DNA of 64,000 bases from positions 29,927,777 through 29,991,776 of the forward strand of contig CM042965.1 in the NCBI GenBank assembly GCA_023678885.1, read 5' to 3'. Source of the stretch: Pogostemon cablin. Lineage: Eukaryota; Streptophyta; Magnoliopsida; Lamiales; Lamiaceae. This document shows positions 1 to 11,848 of this stretch, in pieces (positions within the stretch are counted from its first letter, which is position 1; each line of letters begins with the position of its first letter). Made by a program: the position numbers and the translations under genes. The notes under the pieces are model-generated. The model was given only the letters and a program-made list of their open reading frames with translations. It did not search any database and was not told where the DNA came from.

Positions 1-342
1 CATGGTCTAGCGATGCGTCCATAAACCACAAGGCAGAGTCGGACATCGACACACGTAAGTATGAATTAACGAATGAAACTGGATGGCCTGATGAACTACC
101 TATCATCTTATTTGATCATAACTACTCTTCTCTTGTTCTTGTTATAGATTTGCTATTTTAATTGTTAATTAGTTTACAAACCAACAATTATGATTCTCAA
201 CATAGTCATAATTGCTAGAAAATAACTAAAGTAATATTTACCCATCCCGTGGATTCGATATTTAACTTGGTCACCTTCGAAACTACAATTGGTATCCTTC
301 ATACTTGGGGATTAAAATTGTGTGTTGAGAAAACCACCATCA
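1..342 (+). repeat. 5' LTR, 3' portion only (window edge cuts it)
   Basis: The LTR ends at ..CATCA (338-342), the inverse of the TGATG that starts the 3' LTR at 11172. The PBS begins six bases later. Bases 1-225 align with 12514-12738. Bases 226-342 have no partner at the 3' side. Confidence 0.88.
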
Positions 343-348
343 AGTTTC

Positions 349-366
349 TGGCGCCGTTGCCGGGGA
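349..366 (+). other. Primer binding site, tRNA-Asp type
   Basis: TGGCGCCGTTGCCGGGGA is complementary to the 3' end of plant tRNA-Asp, the usual minus-strand primer of Athila elements. It lies six bases after the LTR end. Confidence 0.9.
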
Positions 367-452
367 TGGCTTAAAATATCTTTTTGTTATTTCTAGTTTA
401 TTAGGGCTATTTATCTTGTTTTGCTATTTTAATTCTAGTTCTTTTTAGGTGT

Positions 453-2381
453 ATGCTCACGAGATCAAAGAAAGTTGAACTTGAATCCTATAATCCTGAG
501 ATCGGAGCATCGTCAAGAAAGAAGAAGAAGAAGAAGAGTAAGGCAAAGACTATTGATCCAACTGAAGCTCTGAATTTTGGAGTTGAAGTTGACGAGCAGA
601 TTTTGCAGATGATTGAAGCTACAACTGAAGTTAATTCGGGAGTAGAGACAGTCAACATGGCAGCAAATCCGGATAATCTAGCCATCCGAGAGGTTTTCAG
701 AAATAATGGGGCTGGAAATTTTGGGCTTCTAGGAGCGAGGGGAACTAATGCAGCTTTCGATCTTCATCCCGCTCTTATTTGCATGATAGAAAGGAACTCC
801 TTTTCAGGAGGGTCTTTCAAGGATCCGCAGCAGCATCTGAACAAGTTCTTGGGCTATGCAAGTACTCAAAAAGACGCAGGAGAACATGAAGATGCTAGGA
901 AGATCCTCTTGTTCAAATTCTCGCTTACTGAAAAGGCGAGAGATTGGTACGACACTATCAACGCAGCTGAGTGCACCACTTGGGAGCAACTGAAGTTAAG
1001 GTTCTTAGAGAGGTACATGCCACCTTCAAATGTGTTTAAGATGAAGCAAGACATTAACCAATTTGCTATCGGTGGAGGTGAGAAATTTCATGAAGCATGG
1101 GATAGATTCAAGGACATGCTTAGGAAGTGTCCTCAACATGGGCTATCTAAAGCTCAATATATCAGTATATTCTACAATGGATTGGACTGTGATTCACGAG
1201 TGTTATTGGATGCTTCTTCTAATGGAGCATTGCTTACAAAGTCATCCGTAGAGGCCGAGAAGTTGTTTGAAGATATTTCGATGAATGCGAGGGATTGGCC
1301 AACTGAAAGAGTTAGAGGTACTTATGTCCTTGGAAAGGTAGCTCAGGTTGAACAAGCAATGGTGAAAACAAGTAGAGAGGATGAGATCGTCTCTAGCTTG
1401 TCCAATATCAACAAGCTACTTGAATCCCAACAGAAGCAAATCAGCGGATTATCTCAGCGCGTACCAATTATGCAGTAGGAGTTGAAGAATGATGGACCAA
1501 TCCAAGAGGAGTTGGAAGAGGCACACTATGCCATGGGTCAAAGTATTCAAGGGACTAGATATCCAGATCAAGGAAACCGGAACTACCAAGGGAACTATCG
1601 AGGAAACTTTAATAATCGTGGTCCCCCGGGTGGTTATCAACAGCCTAGGAGGCCGGAGTTCTCATGGAGCAATCCGAATAATGCGATTTAACCTCTGATG
1701 GGTGTTGATCTGGGTGCTAAGGTGGAAGAAGGAAAACCGGGTTTTGAGGATATTGTGAACAGGTATATGACCAAGAACGATGAAAGAGTGAACCGCCTTG
1801 AGGCCAAACTTGAAAAGAAAATCGATGCAAACCATGAGGTTATATCTAAGCAGGTGAAGGACCTTACATTGCTGATGGGGGAGATAGCAGGAAGTGTTAA
1901 CAAGCTTACTCAAACTCTTGAGAAGGGGAAGTTCCCGTCTCAAAGTATTGAGAATCCAAGGTCCTGCAACGCCATCACATTGAGGTCGAGAACGCAGTAC
2001 GTGGGACCTATGAGGCCGGAATCAAATTTGGACATGTCTAGGGCAAGATTTGACCATGGTTCGACCAATATTGAAGGTCAAACCATACAGGGAAAGTCGA
2101 ACCAACACACTGGACACGATCACGAGGCATCGCAATATCGGTTTGACCAAACTGCAGATGGTTTGACCTGGCATACAGGTCGAACCATGGTCGAACCTGA
2201 CAATTCGGAGCACTCTATTTTTCTAGAACACCAGTTTGACCAAATCAATGATTTTTCGACCTATCCAATAGGTCAAACCCAGGTTGAACCGCACAACTTG
2301 GAGCACTCTATTTTGTCGCAGCAACGTTCGACCACGATGGACATGGTTCGACCTATCCAACAGGTCGAACCGGAGGGCTGA
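453..2381 (+). pseudogene. gag: Athila gag (capsid region) with nonsense codons
   Basis: The reading frame opens with ATG at 453. A Lys-rich stretch (residues ~23-32) is followed by the retrotransposon gag domain at residues ~130-250, with the RDWYD, WEQLKLRFLERYMPP and EAWDRFKDML signatures. Gly/Asn/Arg-rich sequence follows, ending in an EFSW motif near 1660-1675 that is typical of the Athila gag C-terminus. The same frame continues into pol but is broken by TAG at 1476, TAA at 1689 and TGA at 2379. I find no CCHC zinc knuckle, which many retrotransposon gags carry. The part after 1698 is probably coiled coil (ERVNRLEAKLEKK) and then enters the hairpin-repeat linker. Confidence 0.85.
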
Positions 2382-2549
2382 AGGAGTACAGTAGGTCGGT
2401 TCGACCTAGGTAGCCGTGGTTCGACCTACTCAATAGGTCAAACCCAGGTCGAACCTCAACTTCAAAAAGAGAGCAATTGTCTAGAAGAGCAGTTCGACCA
2501 TTATGTGCCTGGTTCAACCTGTTCCACAGGTCAAACCCTGGTCGAACCC
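2047..2549 (+). repeat. Palindromic GGTTCGACC/GGTCGAACC modules in the gag-pol linker
   Basis: About five modules, each with a TTCGACC- or TTTGACC-type arm, a ~10-base spacer and a GGTCAAACC or GGTCGAACC arm. Spacing keeps the gag-pol frame, so the protein shows a repeated peptide of the form FD..ST...GQT.VEP. The same module recurs at 7100-7472 and 11389-11746. Confidence 0.8.
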
Positions 2550-5500
2550 ATCCAGAAGTTACCTGTTGCTACTCCGAACACTCTCGATGATGTTGATGCT
2601 ACTCCAGTGGTTCGGAATGAGCAAAGTACAGAGATAATAGCTGAGAAAAAGTGGGAGAGAGCCAAGCGATTGAGAGCCGAAAAGGAGAAAGCGGAGAAGG
2701 TTGATCGTGATGAATGGGGGATTCCCAAAACGAAGATACCTCCGCCGTTTCCTTACAAGCTTGTGAAGAAGGGATTGGAAGAGAAGTTCAAGAAGTTTTC
2801 AGAGATAATGAACAAGATAAGCTTGAGCATTCCTTTCTCAGAGGCAATCATGGAGATGCCGTACTATGCCCGATTTCTTAAAGACATATTGTTGAAGAAG
2901 CGGAGCTTAATCGAAATTGAAACGGTGAATTTATCTGAGAATTTCAGCTCAATCATTCAAAGGAAGCTGCCGCAAAAGATGAAGGATCCGGGGAGCTTCA
3001 CTATTCTATGTGAGATTGGAAAGAGGCTGGCACGGCGAGCTTTGTACGATCTAGGGGCAAGCATCAATTTAATGCCGTTGTCCATCTTTCAGAGGCTTGG
3101 TTTGGGAGAGTTGACCCCTACAACAGTGGTTCTCCAATTGGCGGACAGGTTGATGACGTTTCCAAAAGGTATAATTGAAGACGTTCTCATCAAAGTGGAG
3201 AAGCTAGTCTTTCATGTGGACTTTCTTGTGCTAGAGATGGAAGATGACAAGGATAATATCCCTTTAATCTTGGGGAGACCTTTCCTTGCTACTGCTGGAG
3301 CTATGATTGATGTTCAAAAAGGAGAGCTTAGACTGCGGATGGACAAAGAAGAAGTTCTTTTCAACTTGGACAAAGCAATGAAGATGCCCATGGAGTCTCA
3401 GTGTTATAGTATTGACGTGGTGGAGGAGATTGTGAATGAGTATATGTCTCTGATCCTGTCAAAGGATCCTCTTGAGACATGTTTGATGGAGTCTCTTACT
3501 TATCCCACTACGGAGCTTGACGGACTCTCCAACGAGGTATGTATTGAATTTCTTGAAAACTTACTTGCTTTGGGTGATGACAGGTTTGAATCAGAAATAA
3601 CTAAGGTGGAAGAAGTCAAGTGGACAAGGAAGTACTTGCCTTTGGATAACGAGAGCTCTCCGATGGAAGTGAGGAAAGAGGAGTTGAAACTTTTGCCGGA
3701 GTACTTGAAGTACGCCTTTCTTGGCGACAATGAAAAATATCCAGTAATTGTATCTTCTTCTCTTGATGAAGATCAACTTGAGGAGTTATTGACTGTTCTT
3801 AGGAAGTATAAGTCTGCGATTGGTTGGTCTCTTGAGGATTTGAAAGGAATTAGCCCTTCGTATTGCATGCGTAGTATAAGATTGTTAGATGAGGCCAAGG
3901 CAAGTGTTCAGAATCAGCGGAGGGTTAATCCCGCAATTCAAGAGGTGATTAGGAAGAAAATCCTTACGTGGTTGGATGCTGGAATCATATATCCTATTAG
4001 TTATAGTCCCCATGTGAGTCCATTGCATATAGTTGCTAAAAATGGGGGAATGACTGTAGTAAAAGTTGAGGATGGAGAAGCGATAGCCACAAGGATTCCT
4101 ACGGGATGGCGTACATGTGTAGATTATAGGAAATTGAATGAGAACACGTGTAAGGATCATTTTCCTCTTCCTTTCATGGATCAAATGTTAGATCGTCTTG
4201 CAGGGTATGAGTTTTATTATTTCTTGGATGGATACTCGGGGTACAATCAAATCATGATTGCCCCGAGGATCAAGAAAAGACCACTTTTACTTGCCCCTAC
4301 GGGACCTTTGCTTTTCGGAAAATGCCATTTGGGCTATGTAATGCGCCTGCTACTTTTCAGAGATGCATGATGGTAATATTCGATGGGTTGATAGAGAAGA
4401 TCATGGAGGTGTTCATGGATGATTTTTCTATTTTTGGTTCATCCTTTGATATTTGTTTGTCTAACCTAGCTACTGTTTTGAAGAGATGTCAAGTGACTAA
4501 TCTTGTCTTGAGTTGGGAGAAGTGCCACTTCATGGTGAAGGATGGGATTGTTCTTGGGCATCATGTTTCAGCCAAGGGATTGCAGGTTGATTGTGCTAAA
4601 GTGGTGGCAATTGAGAAGCTTCCACCACCGACCAATGAAAGAGGAGTGCGGTCTTTCCTTGGACACGCCGGTTTTTACAGGAGATTCATATAAGACTTCT
4701 CAAAATACTCCAAGCCCTTATCTCACTTACTTGAAAAGGATGTTCCTTTTGTGTTTGATGATGAATGTCTAACAGCTTTTCAAGTTTTGAAGGAGGCGCT
4801 TATCACTGCACCTATCTTGATCACACCGGATTTGACTCAACCGTTTGTACTAATGTGTGATGCAAGTGATGTAGCACTTGGAGTGGTGCTTGGGCAGCTG
4901 AAGGAGAAGAAGTTCTGTGCCATTTACTACACGAGTAAGACTTTCGATGCGGCATAAAAGAATTACACGGTGACCGAAAAGGAGTTTTTGGTTGTTGTGT
5001 ATGCATTCGATAAGTTTCGTCAGTATTTGGTTGGCCTGAAGACTATTATGTACACGGATCATTCAGCAATTCGGTACTTGATGGAGAAGAAGGAGACGAA
5101 GCCTAGGATCATAAGGTGGATTCTTCTACTTCAAGAGTTTGACATGGAGATACGGGATAAGAAAGGTTCTGATAATGTGTTGGTGGATCACCTTTCGAGG
5201 TTGGAGACTAGGGAGCATTGTGATAATTCTTTCGAGTATATTGAGGAAATGTTCCCGGATGAAAAGATCATGGCCGTGTTTGTTGAAGGGGCTGAGCGAG
5301 CGTGTGTGGTTGCTGCACAGAGAGTTGATCCATGGTATGCGGATTATGTTAACTATATTGCTGTGGGAGAAATTCCAAGGGATCTCAACCAATACAACTT
5401 GCTAAATTCAAGAAGGATGTTGAGACTTTCATATGGTATGATCCGTTTGTGTACAAGATTTGCACGGATTCTATCATCCGTAGGTGTGTGCCCGAGATGG

Positions 5501-6606
5501 AGATGGAGAGTGTTCTAGAGTTTTGCCATGCACAACCTAATGGGGGACACTTCGGCGCTCAAAAGACAGCAGCCAAGGTACTTCAGTCCGCTCTTTATTG
5601 GCCTACGTTGTTCAAGGATTGTGAGACCTATGTGGCGTCTTGCGATAGATGTCAACGCATGGGGAACATCAGTAGGAGAGACGAGATACCGCTTCAGCCG
5701 AGCATAGTGGTAGAGATTTTTTATGTGTGGGGTGTCAATTTTATGGGGCCTTTTCCCCCATCTAATGGATTTCTCTACATTCTACTTGCGGTGGATTATG
5801 TTTCTAAGTGGGTGGAAGCGATTCCTACTCGCTTGAATGATTTGAAAACTGTTATATCTTTCTTGAAGAAGCATATCTTTGCCCGCTTTGGAGTCCCTAG
5901 AGCACTTGTTAGTGATGGAGGTATGCACTTCGTTAATAAATTTCTTGAGAAGGTGCTTAAAGGGTATGGTGTTAAGCATAGGGTTACTACACCCTACCAT
6001 CCTCAAGCGAATGGGCAAGCGGAGGTCTCAAACCGTCAAGTCAAATAGATTCTAGAGAAGGTGGTTGGAACCAATAGAAAGAATTGGGCTTTGAAGCTCG
6101 ATGATGTCGTGTGGGAGTTCTGGACCGTGTACAAGACGGTGTTAGATATGTCACCGTATCAGATTATCTATGGGAAGCCGTGCCACTTACCTGTAGAGAT
6201 TCAACACAAAGCGTTTTAGGCTTTGTGAAGCTTGAACTTGACTCTCAAGGATGTGAAGGAGTTGAGGATGACTCACATCAATCTTTTGGATGAGTTTCGG
6301 AGTCGTGCGTACAAGAATTCCGAGATCTACAAGGAAAGGATTAAGAGGTGGCATGATTCGAAGATCTCGTACAAGGAGTTCAAGTAAGGAGATGAGGTAT
6401 TACTCTTTAACTCTCGTTTAAAGCTTTTTGCAGGCAAGTTGAAGTCGAAGTGGACGGGACTGTTCATGATTCATCGAGCCTTAGGAGGGGGGAGTTTTGA
6501 GCTCATTGACAAGGATGGAGACATTATTGCAGCGAATGGACATCGCTTGAAGTATTATAGGTCGCTGGATGATGTTTGTGTCATCTTTGTGGATATCTTG
6601 ATCTGA
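2505..6606 (+). pseudogene. pol: Athila pol: protease, RT, RNase H, integrase, broken
   Basis: Protease: DLGAS at 3048-3062, with ILGRPFL downstream. Reverse transcriptase: ~3900-4690, with FLDGYSGY near 4221 and the catalytic box FMDDF at 4412-4426. RNase H: 4840-5170, with MCDAS, TEKE and YTDHSA acidic residues kept and the HLSRL end. Integrase: HHCC zinc finger at 5520-5660, core 5700-6050, and a C-terminal region with FAGKLKSKWTG near 6430-6465, ending at TGA 6604-6606. Damage: a frameshift near 4265, a stop at 4691, a stop at 4955, a frameshift near 5400, and stops at 6046 and then near 6217, 6226 and 6385. In the integrase core the first catalytic Asp is replaced by Asn (VNFMGPF); SDGG and the Glu of QAEVSNR remain. 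No function is possible from this copy. Confidence 0.9.
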
Positions 6607-6773
6607 GTTGGTACCGTCGTGACTCTCCGACGTTAAACATGAGTGCCTGTTGGGGGCTTTCCCTCCTATTTTAATGCTTTATTTCTTTCGTGTGAGAAAT
6701 TTTTATATTTGAAGTGCTTACTTATCAGCAATTATATCTCTTTGCAAACTTAGTTTCGACTATAGTTTCTACT

Positions 6774-6787
6774 AAGTTTGGGGGGGT
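6774..6787 (+). other. Internal polypurine-tract-like sequence
   Basis: AAGTTTGGGGGGGT, followed by GTGATG, closely resembles the 3' PPT (AAGTTTGGGGGTTTGATG) next to the 3' LTR. It lies 170 bp after the pol stop. It may be a second plus-strand start, as central PPTs are in some retroelements; this is inference. Confidence 0.5.
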
Positions 6788-7099
6788 GTGATGTACTTAC
6801 CTTGATAAGCACCGATAGTATAATCTTTTCTTTGTGACGTTTGTTAGGGGAGTTAATTTTTTGCGGTATATTTAAAACTTTAACCGGTTTGTATGTGTTG
6901 ATTTTTTGTAACTTGCCTAATGTTCCGTGGTGTTTTGTTGTTTCGTATTTTGAGTGATTGCGGAGTTACTCATGATTGATAAGTTTTTAAAGAACTAATT
7001 CTTGATGAAGTTGTGCTCTAGTTGGTACTTAATGATTCGTTTTGAAGTTTGAAGTGTGTAGGGAATGAAGAACACGCGTTTTGGAGCTTCCAGGGGATA

Positions 7100-7472
7100 G
7101 GTTCGACCAGTGCCAGTAGGTCAAACCCAACAGTGGAAGTCGAACCGTGGTGATAAATCGTCCAGTGAGGTGGTTCGACCTTTAAAAGCATGGTTCGACC
7201 TGATCCTATAGGTCGAACCTAGGTCGAACCAGTGCGGCTGAAGTTTGGTTCGACCACGACGTACTTGGTTCGACCTATTTAACAAGTCGAACCAAGGTCG
7301 AAATGGTGATCTGAAACATACAGTAGGGTAGTTCGACCTGATGCGTTTTGGTTCGACCTGTTCCAGTAGGTCGAACCCAAGTCGAACCTGAAGAAGAACT
7401 CATCCAGAAGGGTGGTTCGACCTCATCAGTCGTGGTTCGACCTGTTCAATAGCTCGAACCCAAGGTCGAACC
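7100..7472 (+). repeat. Palindromic GGTTCGACC/GGTCGAACC modules, 3' spacer cluster
   Basis: About five or six modules. Arms GGTTCGACC and GGTCGAACC flank spacers of about 9-12 bases, so each can form a hairpin in RNA or single-stranded DNA. It lies outside any ORF, unlike the 2047-2549 cluster. Confidence 0.85.
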
Positions 7473-8244
7473 AAGCCAAGTATGTGTTTTAAGTTCGATT
7501 TTTTAGAAGGGTTCGATCATTTTTCACTTCACCCTTCCTCGAACCTTCACGAAATCACTACACCCTTGCACCAATTCTTCAATTACACTTGATTTCGCAC
7601 CGATTACACATCACCACACCTTTAATTCATGACTTGGACGCGAATTTGGGGCGGATTTTACACCCAAACTAGGGCTTAATCGTGATTTTGAACAATTTTG
7701 TGTGGTTGTTCGAATTCTGCTACGGCTAAGACAAAAGGTATGTTTTCTCAACTCAATTACCCTAGGATTGATGTATAGATAATGCAAATTGTTGTGGGTA
7801 AGTTGATTGATGTTGAGTTTGTTTGCAATTCATGATGCTATGTGTTGAATTCGAATTAATTCATATGCATTCTTATGATTTGAGTTTAGATTGCTTGATT
7901 GTTGATGAATTATGAGTCTCATGTGAATTGTTTGGAGAATTTTAGAGTATTGATTGATTATGCATGTTGGATTGATTGAAAATTGTTGAAATTAGAGTGG
8001 TTCCATGGAATGAATATGTTGAATTTGCTTGTGGAATTGCTTTGATGTTGAATACATGTATGATTGATGGTGATTGATGATTGAAGGGGGTGTAGTTGAT
8101 GTGGTTTGAGGCATGAAAGAAGCAAGGGGGTGTTGGTTTGAGACGGTGAATTGTTTGTTTTCTTATGGCTTGAAGTCCTGAGTAGAGTCTAGGATGTGAT
8201 AGTTGATTCTGTGCATTCTTGTTCTGTTGTTGGTATTGAAGTAG

Positions 8245-8253
8245 TGTTTTCAG
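8245..8253 (+). promoter_or_regulatory. Possible 3' splice acceptor for the downstream ORF
   Basis: TGTTTTCAG directly precedes the open frame, which has a stop at 8242-8244 and no ATG until 8362. A spliced mRNA would give the ORF its start. Inference from sequence context only. Confidence 0.4.
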
Positions 8254-9801
8254 GTGGAGCAGGACAAGGATCTAACCAAAATAAGGGGAAGGGGAAGGCA
8301 GCCGAAGAAAGATAAAAAAAAGAGGCAAGATAGGCCTTCGAACGTAGATAAGGTGACGGAGATGCTGAGATTGCAAGAACGCCTTCCCGAGAACTTCAAG
8401 AATCAGATGCCTGATTGGAGCAAGATCAAAGAGAAGTGGGTAGAGGTCTCAAAAAAGATAGCTCGGACTAGATACCAAGACGATGAGGCCATGAGACTCA
8501 TGAGCATCCGGGATGATATGACGATGTTGTTCGATCGAGTGGGGATCCGCAGATTTATGGAGTTGAAGAGGCCGACTTACTTCCATGTTACAGCGGAGGT
8601 AGTTTGCTCCTTTGAGATGGATAAGGACCCACTTGGCTACCCGTATCAGTGCACATTTCAGTTGGGAGGAGTCCGAAGGAGTTGGACAGCTGACGAATTC
8701 AACGAGCTATTTCAGACGCCTCTTGAGATCTCTCCAGTGGAGAGTGGCTACTTCAATGCCCATAGATTTTGGAGGGAGATCTCCGGGGAGATCAGAGACT
8801 ATAAGATTAAGCAGGCTCGTGCGACCTCGATCAAGAATCCAGTGTTGAAGTATATGGATCGAGTGCTCGAAAACACACTGTTTGCTCGTTCGGAGGGTGG
8901 CTGTGTGTCTAGATGAGAGCTTTACGCCTTATGGTGTATGATGAATGGGGTGAAGTTCAATGTGGGAGCATATTTCATCGCGCAGCTGCATCGATTCAGG
9001 ACCATTGGATTTTAGAAGGTGAACATTGGAGGGTTGCTAACGATTGTAGCTGAGCACTACAACATGGACTTCACCGGCATTACACCTGTTAGAGGAGAGC
9101 CCGACTTGGTGATGTTAACATGCGTAAAGGGAGGATTTGCACACTTTAGAGATGGTGATTGGTTCTTCACGAGAGGACCAAAGCCATTCGACTTCATGTT
9201 TCCCTTTGACGTGAACAACATGATCACTGTTCGAGAGGTGAGGAACTTGTTGATGAACTCCCTAGGACACACCGCTCTGTCCGTGACTGTGAAGACCAAC
9301 GGGGATTGGAGAGCCATGGCTAGGATGTGTGCGGAGGATAAGTTGGCGGAGCTACATCAAATTATGGATCAAGGAGAGTACCGTTCGCCACCGCAGCAGC
9401 CATCACAACCACCACAGCAGCCCAAGGTCGAGCATCGGGTAGATGAGCAGCCAGAGATGGAGATTTCGGAGGAGAAGCAGCACGACGCGCCTCAGCATGC
9501 TCCAGTACCGCAGTAGCAGCGGGCTGTTTGGGATGATACCCGGGAATAACTTCGCTTGATTCACGAGCAGCTGGTCGTGGTCGTAGCTGCACAGCAGGAG
9601 ACGAACAAGCAGCTCGCACTCGCCAATGCCAACTATGCCATGTTGAACGAGAGGTACACTGCCTTGAATGAGCGGGTTGGTTGGGTGAGTAGTCGGGTGG
9701 ATCTTATGGATAGGAACATCAGCAGTCTGTATCGAGCTGTGGAGCAGAGATTGGATGACGAGGATGATGATGATGAGGTTGATGATGCTCCGCAGGAGTA
9801 G
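8245..9801 (+). pseudogene. Athila env-like downstream ORF (ORF-1/env-like family), broken
   Basis: One frame from 8245 to the stop at 9799-9801, interrupted by stops at 8914, 9013, 9514 and 9547. The N-terminus is very basic (RGRGRQPKKDKKKR), like a nuclear localisation or RNA-binding stretch, and lies upstream of the first in-frame ATG at 8362. The middle (RRFMELKRPTYFHV, then SWTADEFNELF) resembles the plant-transposon protein domain found downstream of pol in Athila elements. The C-terminal part has a Pro/Gln-rich linker, a likely coiled coil (~9556-9740) and an Asp/Glu-rich tail. I see no signal peptide or membrane segment, so env-like describes position, not a shown envelope role. The function of this family is not established. 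Confidence 0.7.
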
Positions 9802-11158
9802 ATCTTCAGGTTTTCTTTTGATTTTCTCCGATTCATCTCACCTCCATTCTTCTTTTTCTCTTTACAGATTGGGCTGTGTTTATTGAGTGAGTGGCATGTA
9901 TATTCTTGGATATCATTGTTAGGATAGATGGATTCATGAGTGTTGAATACTTGTATGGTTGATTCGGTTTATGGGCTGTAGATTTTGTGCATTCATATGT
10001 TCATGTGTTAATTTCTATTGATGAAAAACATGTATAATTTGATAAGTATGTAGAGTTCTTGTGGAATTGATCTTAATTATGTGCTATGAGGAGTACTTAG
10101 GATTCTATTTACCTATGTGAGGATTTGAGCCTTTTTAATCATGCTTGATCATGATTATTTTATTCTTGAGAGGATCATTCATATGAACGTATTCTAGAAC
10201 TTGGCTTGGAGTCTTGTGTGAGACTTATGATTGATAAATTGCTAGGACATGATCATAGGCCATTATTTTGTGATTATGCTACTTAGCCAAATTTTGTCCT
10301 TCCTAATGATTTTATTAATCTTTGGATGCCCCGTTGAGCCGTTAAAAACCTTTTCTTTGATAGCCGAAGTAAATAACCTTATAAACCTTTACTTGAGCCT
10401 TGATTAACCTATTCATTGGTAGAGAGAGTTGAGGTGAGTAAGTGTTGCAAGAAGAAAAAGGAAGATAGAATATGGTTAGATGAAAAGAATATGGTTAAAT
10501 CTTGTTTAGGGGTAGTGCCTGAAACTGGTACCTCGATTGCTTATAACATGAAGCTTTAAGCTTAAGAGCAGCTGATTGATAAAGAGAAGAAGGGTAGTGC
10601 CTAAAATCGGTACTCAACTTGTCTAAAGAGATGATGTTGTTGCACGAAAAAGAAGGAAAATCTATGAGAAGAAGAAGAGAAGTTGGAGGAGATATTGCAG
10701 CAAGAAGAAGAAATTGAGAACCTCCAAGGTAACTCTCTACTAGTGTCTTAAGTCACTTTACCTAAATTTTTCTATCTTTTTCCAAAGAGCCAACATTACA
10801 ACCTAAAAACAAGTCCTTTGTGATCCTAGTGAAGAGTTGATTATAAGTTGATTTTTGAGACCTTTGCCAAGCTTATGGTTACGCGTGAATATGGATTGAT
10901 ATTAGTTTTTTTATATTAGCCTATATATTGCCTCACGCACTTGAGTGAAAGAAAATAAATACTTATCTTGTGAGCTAGATTACTTAGTACTCCGAATGGT
11001 GTGTGATTGGATTGGTTTTGCATGAGTGATATATATGAAGCAATTAATACTTGTTTGATTTAATGAAGTTGCATGTGTGATATGTGTTGTACTTGATCTT
11101 GATGAATTATACACGACTCCTGTGGTTTGATTTGGTTGCCTCGGGACTAGCAACATGT
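9802..11158 (+). other. Noncoding 3' spacer of the Athila element
   Basis: No ORF. A purine-rich, GAAGAA-rich stretch covers ~10440-10720. A short repeat GGGTAGTGCCT occurs at about 10511 and 10592. Nothing else recognised. Confidence 0.65.
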
Positions 11159-11171
11159 AAGTTTGGGGGTT
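11159..11171 (+). other. 3' polypurine tract
   Basis: AAGTTTGGGGGTT lies directly before the TGATG start of the 3' LTR, the expected plus-strand primer site. Confidence 0.8.
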
Positions 11172-11388
11172 TGATGAGTATGTAAATTCACAAGTTTGGC
11201 ATCATGTTTTGTGCTAGTTTTGGAGAGTTTTGAGGTGGAAATAGGTGGAAAACCTATATATATTGTGAATTAGTATGAATCGGTGTTAGTGGAGCTATTT
11301 AAGTGGTTTTCATAGCAAAATCGGAGTGGAAGTGCCAAGAATCGAAGAGACGAAGTCGAGACCACGCGAACCGCTAAGGAGAGAGGTG

Positions 11389-11746
11389 GGGTTCGACTTG
11401 TTGGAGGAGGGTTCGACCTCTCCAGCAGGTCGAACCAACAATGCAAAGTGGCAGCAGATGGGTTCGACCACGACTCGAGGGGTTCGACCTATCTATCAGG
11501 TCGAACCATAGTCGAACCAGTTCGCGAGAAAGTTGGTTCGACCACGACGTTGGGGATTCGACCTGACGGTTGGTCCAATCAAGAGCAAAAATTGTCCAGT
11601 AGCATGGTTCGACCTGTGGTTCGACCAAGACGGAGTGGTTCACCTATACAAGAAGTCGAACCAAGTGCAGAATACTTCCAGTAGGTGGGTTCGACCTGTG
11701 GTTCGACCTGCGGTCAATGGTTCGACCTATTTACTGAGGTCGAACC
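11389..11746 (+). repeat. Palindromic modules within the LTR (U3)
   Basis: Four to six GGTTCGACC..GGTCGAACC pairs, about 100-450 bp upstream of the TATA box. Being in U3, they would be copied to both LTRs and lie in the promoter region. Confidence 0.85.
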
Positions 11747-11841
11747 ATCATGCGGAACCTTACCTTATCCGGATTTTTGAGGCCAAAACGCGTGTGATCA
11801 CTTGAAAAGCCCATTCCAAGCCCTGAAGACGTGATTACAAG

Positions 11842-11848
11842 TATAAAA
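11842..11848 (+). promoter_or_regulatory. LTR TATA box
   Basis: TATAAAA in GTATAAAAGG. The same context is seen in the minus-strand solo LTR (CTTTTATAC, ~42937-42945), supporting a conserved Pol II promoter. Confidence 0.6.

Larger units (their letters stand above)
6607..8244 (+). other. Noncoding spacer between pol and the env-like ORF
   Basis: No reading frame of note. It holds an internal PPT-like G tract (6774-6787), a cluster of palindromic modules (7100-7472) and a TTGATTGATG-rich stretch (7790-8100). Long spacers here are usual for Athila elements. Confidence 0.7.
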
